Positions 45,668 through 53,613 of a stretch of DNA of 64,000 nucleotides are shown piece after piece (positions within the stretch are counted from its first letter, which is position 1; every line of letters starts with the position of its first letter). The translations under genes were made by a program, and so were the position numbers. The notes below the pieces were generated by a model. That model was not told the origin of the DNA, searched no databases, and saw nothing but the letters and a program-made list of their open reading frames with translations. Source of the DNA: Chromatiales bacterium. GTDB taxonomy: Bacteria; Pseudomonadota; Gammaproteobacteria; UBA6429; Thiohalophilaceae. The stretch lies in assembly GCA_027076325.1 (NCBI GenBank), contig JALTJZ010000008.1, forward strand, positions 1 to 64,000, given 5' to 3'.

Positions 45668-47788
45668 ATGAAACAAGTCTTACAAAGTCTAAAAACAGGT
45701 GAAACAGAAATCGCCAATGTTCCTTGTCCATCTCCTAGACGGAATTGCTTATCAATTAGTACAACATGCACGCTTGTATCGGCAGGAACTGAGCGTATGT
45801 TAGTTGAGTTTGGTAAAGCAAACCTGCTTGATAAAGCTCGCCAACAGCCCGATAAAGTACGCATGGTGCTTGATAAAATGAAGACTGATGGGGTAATGCC
45901 TACCATCGAAGCTGTTTTTAACAAACTGGATCAACCACTACCTTTAGGCTACTGTAATGTTGGTGTGGTAAAAGGAGTAGGTGCTGCAACTCAGGGATTT
46001 AAAGTCGGCGACAGAGTTATATCGAATGGTAAGCATGCGGAAATGGTTAGCGTTGCAACCAATCTTACTGCTCGGATACCAGACTCGGTATCTAATGAAG
46101 AGGCAGCTTTTACTGTTATCGGTGCCATCGCTCTGCAGGGTATCCGCCTAGTTAAGCCCACCTTAGGCGAAACAGTGGTGGTGACGGGTTTGGGTTTGAT
46201 TGGTTTAATGACAGTACAACTTTTACGTGCCCATGGTTGCCGAGTGTTGGGTATTGATTACGATGCACAGAAACTTGCTTTGGCACGGCAATATGGTGCC
46301 GCGGTTGTAGATCTTTCCTCTGGTGAGGATCCAGTTGCTGTTGCGCAACAGTTTTCTCGTAACAGAGGTGTAGATGCGGTTATCGTTACGGCATCAGCTA
46401 AAAGTAACGAACCCATGCATCAGGCAGCACTTATGTGCCGTAAGCGCGCACGGATAGTTCTAGTAGGAGTCGTAGGCCTAGAATTGTCAAGGGATGATTT
46501 CTACGAAAAAGAACTCACCTTTCAGGTTTCATGTTCGTATGGCCCCGGGCGTTATGATCCAAACTATGAGGTGAAGGGCAACGATTATCCTGTTGGTTAT
46601 GTGCGATGGACTGAACAACGTAATTTTGAGGCTGTGCTTGACATGATAGCTGATGGACGTTTGGATTTGAAAGCATTGATATCACATCGTTTCACTATTG
46701 ATGAAGCAAAAAGTGCCTATGAGATTGTTAGTGGATCTGAGCCATCACTCGGTATCTTATTAACTTATCCAGGAGTTGATATTACACCGGAGTCTCGCAC
46801 AGTCAAATTATCTGCTCCTAAATCACGCGCGTTTGATAGAACACAGAAACCCACAGTTAGTTTTATAGGATCAGGTAATTACGCCACTGCTATTCTTATT
46901 CCTGCATTTAAAGCAGCTGGAGCACGACTTAAAAGTGTGGCTTCTAATGAAGGTGTTAGTGGTGTACATGCTGGTCGTAAATATGGATTTGAAGAAACGA
47001 CGACGGATACGGATAATATTTTTAAGGATGTTGAAACAGACTCTATTGTCATCACAACTCGTCATAATAGCCATGCCCGTTTTATAGTCAAGGCTCTGCA
47101 TGCTGGTAAACACGTCTTTGTAGAAAAACCGCTCTGCCTTGCTTTAGAGGAACTTGAAGAAATTGAAAGTTTGTATAAGTCTGGTATTGCTCAGGATCAA
47201 AGGCTGATAGTGATGGTTGGATTTAATCGACGTTTTTCGCCGCATGTGCTGAAGATAAAAAAACTTCTATCGAATGTAAGTGGGCCAAAATCATTTGTTA
47301 TGACAGTAAATGCAGGTGCTATTCCAGCTAACCATTGGACGCAGGATATGGAAGTAGGGGGTGGTAGAATAATTGGTGAGGCTTGTCATTTTATCGACCT
47401 ATTACGTTTTCTGGCAGATGCCCCAATTGTTAAATGGCAGCGCATTGTAATGGATGATGTCACAAATGATACTTTGACACTACAGCTTGGTTTTGCAGAT
47501 GGTTCAATTGGTACAGTAAATTATTTTGCTAATGGTAGTAAGGCGTTTCCCAAAGAGCGATTAGAGGTTTTTGCTTCGGGGCGTGTTTTACAATTAGATA
47601 ACTTCAGAAAGCTAAGAGGATATGGTTGGTCAGGATTTAGAAAACTGAATCTTTGGCGACAGGACAAAGGGCAAAAGGCCTGTGCATCAGCATTTGTTTC
47701 AGCGATTGAACAAGGTGGCGTACAACCAATTCCTTTCGAAGAAATTATTGAAGTTAGCCGGATCAGCATAGAACTAGCAAAGGTGTAG
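45668..47788 (+). CDS. Two-domain oxidoreductase: MDR alcohol-dehydrogenase domain plus Gfo/Idh/MocA domain
   Basis: A 706-residue fusion. Residues 1 to about 375 form a medium-chain dehydrogenase (LPLGYCNVGVVKGVG, TVVVTGLGLIGLMTVQLLRA). From about 395 follows a Gfo/Idh/MocA domain (VSFIGSGNYATAILIPAFK, GKHVFVEKPLCL, and the VGGGRIIGEACHFIDLLRFL block). Such fusions often stand next to a heparinase-like gene and a WbuB-type glycosyltransferase in O-antigen loci, exactly as here, but the substrate is not established. I use the ATG at 45668; the open frame upstream to 45539 overlaps hisF and has no conserved content. Confidence 0.85.
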   Translation: MKQVLQSLKTGETEIANVPCPSPRRNCLSISTTCTLVSAGTERMLVEFGKANLLDKARQQPDKVRMVLDKMKTDGVMPTIEAVFNKLDQPLPLGYCNVGVVKGVGAATQGFKVGDRVISNGKHAEMVSVATNLTARIPDSVSNEEAAFTVIGAIALQGIRLVKPTLGETVVVTGLGLIGLMTVQLLRAHGCRVLGIDYDAQKLALARQYGAAVVDLSSGEDPVAVAQQFSRNRGVDAVIVTASAKSNEPMHQAALMCRKRARIVLVGVVGLELSRDDFYEKELTFQVSCSYGPGRYDPNYEVKGNDYPVGYVRWTEQRNFEAVLDMIADGRLDLKALISHRFTIDEAKSAYEIVSGSEPSLGILLTYPGVDITPESRTVKLSAPKSRAFDRTQKPTVSFIGSGNYATAILIPAFKAAGARLKSVASNEGVSGVHAGRKYGFEETTTDTDNIFKDVETDSIVITTRHNSHARFIVKALHAGKHVFVEKPLCLALEELEEIESLYKSGIAQDQRLIVMVGFNRRFSPHVLKIKKLLSNVSGPKSFVMTVNAGAIPANHWTQDMEVGGGRIIGEACHFIDLLRFLADAPIVKWQRIVMDDVTNDTLTLQLGFADGSIGTVNYFANGSKAFPKERLEVFASGRVLQLDNFRKLRGYGWSGFRKLNLWRQDKGQKACASAFVSAIEQGGVQPIPFEEIIEVSRISIELAKV

Positions 47789-47790
47789 TA

Positions 47791-48894
47791 GTGACGCTTA
47801 TTGATATTATCGCTGGTGCTCGACCAAATTTTATGAAAATTGCTCCTATTATTAGAGCAATTCAAGAACGACAAAAAAATAATAGTTGCTTGCGTTATCG
47901 TTTGGTTCACACAGGGCAACACTATGACGCTCGTATGTCTGGTGATTTTTTTACGCAGCTTGGAATTCCAGAGCCTGATATAAATCTGGAAGTAGGTTCA
48001 GGGACACAGGCTGAACAAACAGCAGCTATAATGACTCATTATGAGAAGTTATTAATACAGTATCCAGCTAATTTGTGCTTGGTTGTGGGAGATGTTACTT
48101 CAACTATGGCTTGCGCTATTACTGCACAGAAATTAGGTGTGCCTGTTGCTCATGTTGAAGCGGGAATTCGTTCAGGTGATTGGTCTATGCCAGAAGAAAT
48201 TAACAGGATGGTAACAGATTCAATAACAAATTATTTTTTCACAACCAGTGAAACAGCAAATAAAAATTTAAGATGTCTGGGGATTTCTGATGATAGAGTA
48301 TTTTTTGTTGGCAATACGATGATTGACACATTACTTTTTAACATAGACAAACTGTGTGCACCATCATTTTGGGACGACTATAAATTAGAGCCTGGTAACT
48401 ACTTTGTATTGACATTGCATCGTCCTGCAAATGTAGACTTTGTTGATGGTTTTGAAGAAATTCTGAGAACTGTTGGTGAAAGCACTCGCAGTTTGCCTGT
48501 TATTTTTCCTGTTCATCCTCGTACAGCAAAAACATTGTCAAACTTGAAGGGGCTTCCGAATAATATATATTTTGTTGATTCGCAGTCATACCTTGAATTT
48601 AATTATCTTGTAAAACATGCAAAAGCTGTAATTACTGACTCTGGTGGTATTACTGAAGAATGTACGGTTATGAACGTGCCCTGTATGACACTGCGTGACT
48701 CTACAGAACGTCCTGAAACAATTACACTGGGTACGAATGAATTGATTGGTACTGCCCCTGCAAAATTAAAACCAGTGCTTGACAGGCTTTTTAACGATGG
48801 CTGGAAAAGGGGCTTGGTACCTGATAAATGGGATGGCAAAACAAGCAATAGAATAGTTTCCATACTTGAGCAGGAATTTTGCAGAAATAAATAA
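47791..48894 (+). CDS. wecB: UDP-N-acetylglucosamine 2-epimerase (non-hydrolysing)
   Basis: A 367-residue GT-B-fold epimerase starting at GTG. AGARPNFMKIAPIIRAI, HTGQHYDARMS, GDVTSTMACAITA, VEAGIRSGDWSMPEEINR and the ITDSGGITEECTVMNVPCMTLR region place it in the WecB/WbpI family. Substrate may be UDP-GlcNAc or, as for WbpI, a 2,3-diacetamido uronate; the nearby amidotransferase module favours a sugar of the second kind but the sequence does not settle it. It touches the next gene by one base. Confidence 0.88.
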   Translation: MTLIDIIAGARPNFMKIAPIIRAIQERQKNNSCLRYRLVHTGQHYDARMSGDFFTQLGIPEPDINLEVGSGTQAEQTAAIMTHYEKLLIQYPANLCLVVGDVTSTMACAITAQKLGVPVAHVEAGIRSGDWSMPEEINRMVTDSITNYFFTTSETANKNLRCLGISDDRVFFVGNTMIDTLLFNIDKLCAPSFWDDYKLEPGNYFVLTLHRPANVDFVDGFEEILRTVGESTRSLPVIFPVHPRTAKTLSNLKGLPNNIYFVDSQSYLEFNYLVKHAKAVITDSGGITEECTVMNVPCMTLRDSTERPETITLGTNELIGTAPAKLKPVLDRLFNDGWKRGLVPDKWDGKTSNRIVSILEQEFCRNK

Positions 48895-50537
48895 TGTTCT
48901 CCTGGTTAAGATTTATGTTTTACACGGTGCGTTATTTGCGACCGATTCAGATTTATTCTCGTATAAAATTTAGACTATACAAACCACCAATTGACAGAAG
49001 TACTCCACCAAATATTTATACTCCAGATGGTCACTGGAAGATACCAGTTCAACATAAAGTATCACTATTAACTCAATGGGAGTTTTGCTTTCTTAACGAG
49101 AAACATTTACTAGATAGTCCGGCAGACTGGGATGATCCCGGGATTTCGAAGCTTTGGCGATATAATCTTCATTATTTTGATGATCTGAATGCAGTAAATG
49201 CCGATTCTCGTGTGGATTGGCATAAAGAACTTATGGCTAAATGGATTAGAGATAATCCACCTGCTATAGGAACAGGTTGGGAACCGTATCCAACATCACT
49301 TCGTATTGTGAACTGGATCAAGTGGGCTTTATCAGGAAATGAATTGTCTCAAGAAAGTATTCATAGTTTAGCAATTCAGATCCGTTGGTTAGCCCAGCGT
49401 TTAGAATTTCATATTTTAGGTAATCACCTAATTGCAAATGCAAAAGCATTGATATTTGCGGGGCTTTTCTTTAAAGGGGCAGAAGCTACTAGTTGGCTGG
49501 CGACAGGTTTAAATATCCTGAAAGATGAAGTAACTGAACAAATACTTTCTGATGGTGGCCATTTTGAACGTAGCCCGATGTACCATCAAATTGTACTGGA
49601 AGATTTACTTGATCTTGTCAACATTACGGCTGCTTTTCCGAAATTAGTGCCAGAAAAGCAACTTGTTGAATGGCGCAATACCATTGATATAATGTTTTAT
49701 TGGTTGCAAAGTATTCTACACCCTGACAGAGAAATTCCATTTTTTAATGATGCAGCATTTGGCATCGTAGTACCTTTTGAAGAACTAAGAGAGTACGCGG
49801 TACGTTTAGGGATAAATGTTGATTTTAACTCTGAATCACTAATTAATCTTCCAAAGAGTGGTTATGTAAGAGTTGAGAATGGAGTGGCAGTTGGGTTAAT
49901 TGATGTGGCACCAATTGGGCCAGATTATTTGCCAGGTCATGCTCATGCAGATACATTAAGTTTTGAATTAAGCTTGTTTGGTCAGCGTGTTTTTATAAAT
50001 TCAGGCGTGTCACAATATGGAAATAACCTTGTGCGTCAATACCAGCGTAGCACTATTGCTCATAATACAGTAGGGATTGACGGATATAATTCTTCTGAAG
50101 TATGGGCCGGTTTTAGAGTTGCAAGGCGTGCATACCCTAAACACTTAGAGGTAGAAAAGCTTAATAGTGAAATCAAGGTTGTATGCGAGCATGATGGCTA
50201 TACAAGGTTACCTGGAAAATGTATTCACAAGAGGGAGTGGATATTCAAGGAAAAAAGGCTCTGTATTATAGATAAAATTACCGGTACATATAAAAATGCG
50301 GTTGCAAATTTTTACCTTCATCCAGATATAAAGATTAATGAAGCTAATGAGTTGATGGGTATATTTAATTTGGCTGTCCCATCTGGTAATAACTTTCAAG
50401 TTAGAATTAAAAATTATGACAGCACAAGTTTAATATCTTCTAATTGGCATCCAGAGTTTGGGCTAAGTGTGGCTAATAAGTGCATTAGTATTGATTTTAG
50501 CTCACCTGAAATATCAGTGTCTATTATCTGGGAATGA
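48894..50537 (+). CDS. Heparinase II/III-like (alginate lyase) family protein
   Basis: A 547-residue protein with an alpha-toroid N-terminal part (WRYNLHYFDDLNAV, GTGWEPYPTSLRIVNWIKWA, HILGNHLIANAKALIFAG) and a beta-sheet C-terminal heparinase II/III domain (LPGHAHADTLSFELS, STIAHNTVGIDG). Histidine and tyrosine residues in these blocks match the lyase active site. No signal peptide is seen, so it is probably cytoplasmic or acts on lipid-linked glycan. It is a common member of O-antigen loci beside the two-domain oxidoreductase; its exact job there is not known. Confidence 0.85.
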   Translation: MFSWLRFMFYTVRYLRPIQIYSRIKFRLYKPPIDRSTPPNIYTPDGHWKIPVQHKVSLLTQWEFCFLNEKHLLDSPADWDDPGISKLWRYNLHYFDDLNAVNADSRVDWHKELMAKWIRDNPPAIGTGWEPYPTSLRIVNWIKWALSGNELSQESIHSLAIQIRWLAQRLEFHILGNHLIANAKALIFAGLFFKGAEATSWLATGLNILKDEVTEQILSDGGHFERSPMYHQIVLEDLLDLVNITAAFPKLVPEKQLVEWRNTIDIMFYWLQSILHPDREIPFFNDAAFGIVVPFEELREYAVRLGINVDFNSESLINLPKSGYVRVENGVAVGLIDVAPIGPDYLPGHAHADTLSFELSLFGQRVFINSGVSQYGNNLVRQYQRSTIAHNTVGIDGYNSSEVWAGFRVARRAYPKHLEVEKLNSEIKVVCEHDGYTRLPGKCIHKREWIFKEKRLCIIDKITGTYKNAVANFYLHPDIKINEANELMGIFNLAVPSGNNFQVRIKNYDSTSLISSNWHPEFGLSVANKCISIDFSSPEISVSIIWE

Positions 50538-50541
50538 GATT

Positions 50542-51726
50542 ATGAGGATATTGGTTCTCAGTTTTTATTATCCTCCAGATTTGTCAGCAGGTTCTTTTAG
50601 AACAGATGCATTTGTTCGTGCTATTTTAAATAAGCATTCTAATGGTGTGCATATTGATGTTATAACAACCGTGCCGAATCGATATAGCACATTTTCTAGT
50701 GCGGCAAAAGAACATGAGGAAAATGATGGGCTTGAAGTATTTAGAATTAAACTTCCATTGCACAAAAGTGGGATGTGGGATCAGTCTCTGGCATTTATTA
50801 AATTTTTTCAGAATGCAAATTCTATTGTTTCCGAGAAAAAGTATGACCTAATTTATGCCACTTCATCAAGATTAATGACGGCAGTATTAGGAGCATGGAT
50901 TACTACGCGAATAAAAGCGCGGTTATATCTTGATATTCGTGATATTTTTGTTGATACAATTAACAATGTTTTACCTGGCAAGGCTACATTTTTTTTAAAG
51001 CCGGTTTTTTCTTTTCTAGAGTGGTGGGCTATCAATAAAGCAGATAAAGTTAACCTTGTTTCTGGTGGATTTCGAGAATATTTTGAATTGCGCTACCCAA
51101 ACCAGAAATTTTCTTTCTTCACAAATGGTATTGATGATGAGTTTATTGAGTCTAGACATATTAATATAGAAAAGAAAGAAAAGAAGAAATTAATAAAAGT
51201 TCTTTATGCAGGAAATTTTGGGGAAGGGCAGGGGTTGCATATGGTTGTACCGATGCTAGCAAAGAAGATGCAAGGTAGGGTGCAGTTTGTATTGATAGGT
51301 GATGGAGGACGAAAGTCTCAGTTAAAAAGTTTGTTATATAATGCTGGTTGTAAAAATGTTGAATTACGTGATCCTGTAAGTCGTGATAAGTTAATTAAAG
51401 CTTATTGTGAATCAGATGTGCTGTTTCTGCACTTGAATGATTATGCTGCTTTTCGTAAAGTCTTACCATCAAAGATTTTTGAATATGCCGCATTAGGAAA
51501 GCCTATATGGGCAGGAGTTTCAGGATTTTCAGCCGAATTCATTAAAGCTGAAATTGAAAATGCAGTTGTTTTTTCACCTTGTGATGTTAATGAAGCTGCT
51601 AACGTATTTGAAAATCTTGATGTAAACGATATGAAAAGGCCTGAATTTATTTCAAAATTTACACGTAAGAATATTATGGAATTAATGGTTAATGACGTGT
51701 TATCAATTTGCAAGAAAGGAACTTGA
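50542..51726 (+). CDS. Glycosyltransferase family 4, WbuB-like
   Basis: A 394-residue GT-B enzyme. ILVLSFYYPPDLSAGSFRTD, LYLDIRDIFVDTINNVLP, NGIDDEFIE and FRKVLPSKIFEYAALGKPIW match WbuB-like transferases, several of which add N-acetylfucosamine. I use the ATG five bases after the preceding stop; the frame is open further upstream but overlaps the heparinase-like gene. The adjacent 4-keto reductase (51728) may supply the donor. Confidence 0.85.
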   Translation: MRILVLSFYYPPDLSAGSFRTDAFVRAILNKHSNGVHIDVITTVPNRYSTFSSAAKEHEENDGLEVFRIKLPLHKSGMWDQSLAFIKFFQNANSIVSEKKYDLIYATSSRLMTAVLGAWITTRIKARLYLDIRDIFVDTINNVLPGKATFFLKPVFSFLEWWAINKADKVNLVSGGFREYFELRYPNQKFSFFTNGIDDEFIESRHINIEKKEKKKLIKVLYAGNFGEGQGLHMVVPMLAKKMQGRVQFVLIGDGGRKSQLKSLLYNAGCKNVELRDPVSRDKLIKAYCESDVLFLHLNDYAAFRKVLPSKIFEYAALGKPIWAGVSGFSAEFIKAEIENAVVFSPCDVNEAANVFENLDVNDMKRPEFISKFTRKNIMELMVNDVLSICKKGT

Positions 51727-51727
51727 A

Positions 51728-52687
51728 GTGAATTTGTTAGTAACGGGTGCTACTGGATTTGTCGGCCGTGCCCTGATAACGAAAATGCTATTGAATCATG
51801 ATTATCATGTTTCTGCATCTGTGCGGCGGGTGGTCGATGATATTCCCTCTGCGGTTAAACAAATAAAAATTGATGGAATATCTTCAGAAACGGATTGGAG
51901 TAGTGCACTACAGGATGTTGATTGTATTATTCATGCTGCTGCACGTGTCCATGTCATGTCTGATAGAACGGCTGATCCTTTAAAAGAATTTCGCCAAATA
52001 AATACAGAAGGAACTTTAAATCTTGCTGAGCAAGCAGCAGAGTCTGGTGTTAAGCGTTTTATTTATTTAAGTAGTATTAAAGTTAATGGGGAAGAAAGCC
52101 TGCCAGGAACCCAGTTCACGCCCGAAGATATTTTTGTGCCAACTGATTTTTATGCTTTGTCTAAATATGAAGCTGAGCAAGGATTGTTGAGTATTTCAAA
52201 GAAAACTACAATGGAGGTTGTTATTATTCGTCCACCATTAGTTTATGGTCCCGGCGTAAAGGCGAATTTCCTAACTATGATGAGGTGGTTGCATAAGGGG
52301 TTGCCTTTGCCGTTTGGAGCAATTAAAAACAAACGTAGCTTTATTGCTTTAGAAAACCTTATAGATTTTATTGTCACCTGTATTGAGCATTCTGCTGCTT
52401 CAAATCAAGTATTCTTAGTGGCGGATGGTGAAGATATGTCGATGAGTGAGCTGTTAACACGGCTTTCTTTAGCATTAGGTAAGCAGCCTCGTTTACTACC
52501 GATAAATCAGGAATTTATTCAATTATTGTTTAAGCTATTTGGTAAAAAAGACTTAGCTAATCGAATTTGTAGTTCATTGTTGATCGATATGACTAAAGCT
52601 AAAACCCTACTGAACTGGAATCCTCCAGTCTCTGTTGATAAAGGTCTGAAAAAAACGGCAAAGTATTTTTTGGAAATGAATATGTGA
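51728..52687 (+). CDS. NAD-dependent epimerase/4-keto reductase, WbpV-like
   Basis: A 319-residue extended SDR starting at GTG, with AAAGGA seven bases upstream. LLVTGATGFVGRALITKML binds NAD(P), HAAARVHVMSD and YLSSIKVNGEES are family blocks, and YALSKYEAE is the YxxxK site. WbpV-type enzymes reduce the 4-keto sugar made by a WbpM-type dehydratase to UDP-N-acetylfucosamine. In related loci wbpL and wbpM follow; here they are missing and this is the last gene before the convergent T6SS block. Confidence 0.85.
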   Translation: MNLLVTGATGFVGRALITKMLLNHDYHVSASVRRVVDDIPSAVKQIKIDGISSETDWSSALQDVDCIIHAAARVHVMSDRTADPLKEFRQINTEGTLNLAEQAAESGVKRFIYLSSIKVNGEESLPGTQFTPEDIFVPTDFYALSKYEAEQGLLSISKKTTMEVVIIRPPLVYGPGVKANFLTMMRWLHKGLPLPFGAIKNKRSFIALENLIDFIVTCIEHSAASNQVFLVADGEDMSMSELLTRLSLALGKQPRLLPINQEFIQLLFKLFGKKDLANRICSSLLIDMTKAKTLLNWNPPVSVDKGLKKTAKYFLEMNM

Positions 52688-52738
52688 TTAATTTTTATAT
52701 CTGGATGTTATTATTCTTTTTTGGATGTTCGTATGGAG

Positions 52739-52987
52739 TTATAGTTTGGGTAACACAGGACTAAATATATTACCATACAAACTATGAATAACAAACTGCT
52801 GTTCATTTTTTTTTGAATGTTTTATTTCACGCCAGGGTACAATGTATAGTATTTTGGGTAGTTCTGTATTACCTTTGATAGTTGTTGTATCCATTTTTAT
52901 TTCAATTTCTGCCTGTGTGGTACTCGTAAGTATTGCAGGCAGAGCTATATTTAATATTAGCCATGTTTTTAATATTAATTTTCCCAT
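52739..52987 (-). CDS. Small secreted protein of unknown function
   Basis: An 82-residue protein with a clear Sec signal peptide (MGKLILKTWLILNIALPAIL, probable cleavage after STTQA). The mature part of about 57 residues (EIEIKMDTTTIKGNTEL...) is hydrophilic and unrecognised. It follows the TPR lipoprotein gene with a 5-base gap on the same strand, so it is probably the last gene of that operon. Confidence 0.6.
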   Translation of the reverse strand: MGKLILKTWLILNIALPAILTSTTQAEIEIKMDTTTIKGNTELPKILYIVPWREIKHSKKNEQQFVIHSLYGNIFSPVLPKL

Positions 52988-52992
52988 TATTT

Positions 52993-53613
52993 TTATCCTT
53001 TGTTGATTGAGTTTTTTAATTGCTGGATCCAGTCTGCGGTTTGTTTGTCCTTAATTCCTTTTTTATTGATAATTTTCAGATATTCCTGATAATGGTGTAT
53101 TGATTTTTTTATTTCATGGAAATAAATATCATAAAGTAAGGCAATGTTATAGTGTGCTTTTGCATAATCGGTTTTATATTTTAATGCCAGTAAGAAATAT
53201 TTTTCAGCGTTAGAGAAATTACCTTTATTTTTTTCAATATTTCCCATTATGTTATAGGCATATGGGTTTTTTGGGTTTAGGGTGATGGTTTTTTCAAGAG
53301 ATTGTTTTGCCTGTTTAGTTTGACCTTTTTGGAAGTATATCAGGGCAATATTGGCATGTGGTCCGGCCAGGTTTGGGTGCTTTTCTATTATATCTTTCAA
53401 TAAAACCTCTGCTGCTTCTGGTTTTCCGTCTTTTAGTGCATAGAGTGCTTCTTTGTAATGGTTTAAGTCAGCAGAGCTTAATGCAGTATTGGCACTGGAA
53501 TTTCCATCTGCTTGCGTGGATTCTGTATTTTCAGAAATTTGTGCGCAACCAACGCTACTTGCTATCAGTATTATCAGGCTAACGTATTTAATAAAATGAT
53601 TAGTGTAGTACAT
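52993..53613 (-). CDS. TPR lipoprotein, small
   Basis: A 206-residue lipoprotein: signal peptide with lipobox SVGC (Cys23), then a linker rich in Ser, Thr and Asn, then about three tetratricopeptide repeats (KPEAAEVLLKDIIEKHPNLA, GPHANIALIYFQKGQTKQAK, NPYAYNIMGNIEKNKGNFSN, YAKAHYNIALLYD). Residues after the Cys (Ala, Gln) suggest outer-membrane sorting. It overlaps the larger TPR gene by 14 bases. Such proteins act as scaffolds in envelope complexes; the partner is not known. Confidence 0.8.
   Translation of the reverse strand: MYYTNHFIKYVSLIILIASSVGCAQISENTESTQADGNSSANTALSSADLNHYKEALYALKDGKPEAAEVLLKDIIEKHPNLAGPHANIALIYFQKGQTKQAKQSLEKTITLNPKNPYAYNIMGNIEKNKGNFSNAEKYFLLALKYKTDYAKAHYNIALLYDIYFHEIKKSIHHYQEYLKIINKKGIKDKQTADWIQQLKNSINKG

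Noticed and set aside
53358-53582. Plus-strand open frame inside the TPR lipoprotein gene
   Set aside because: It is a shadow of the minus-strand gene, which has a lipobox and clear TPR repeats.
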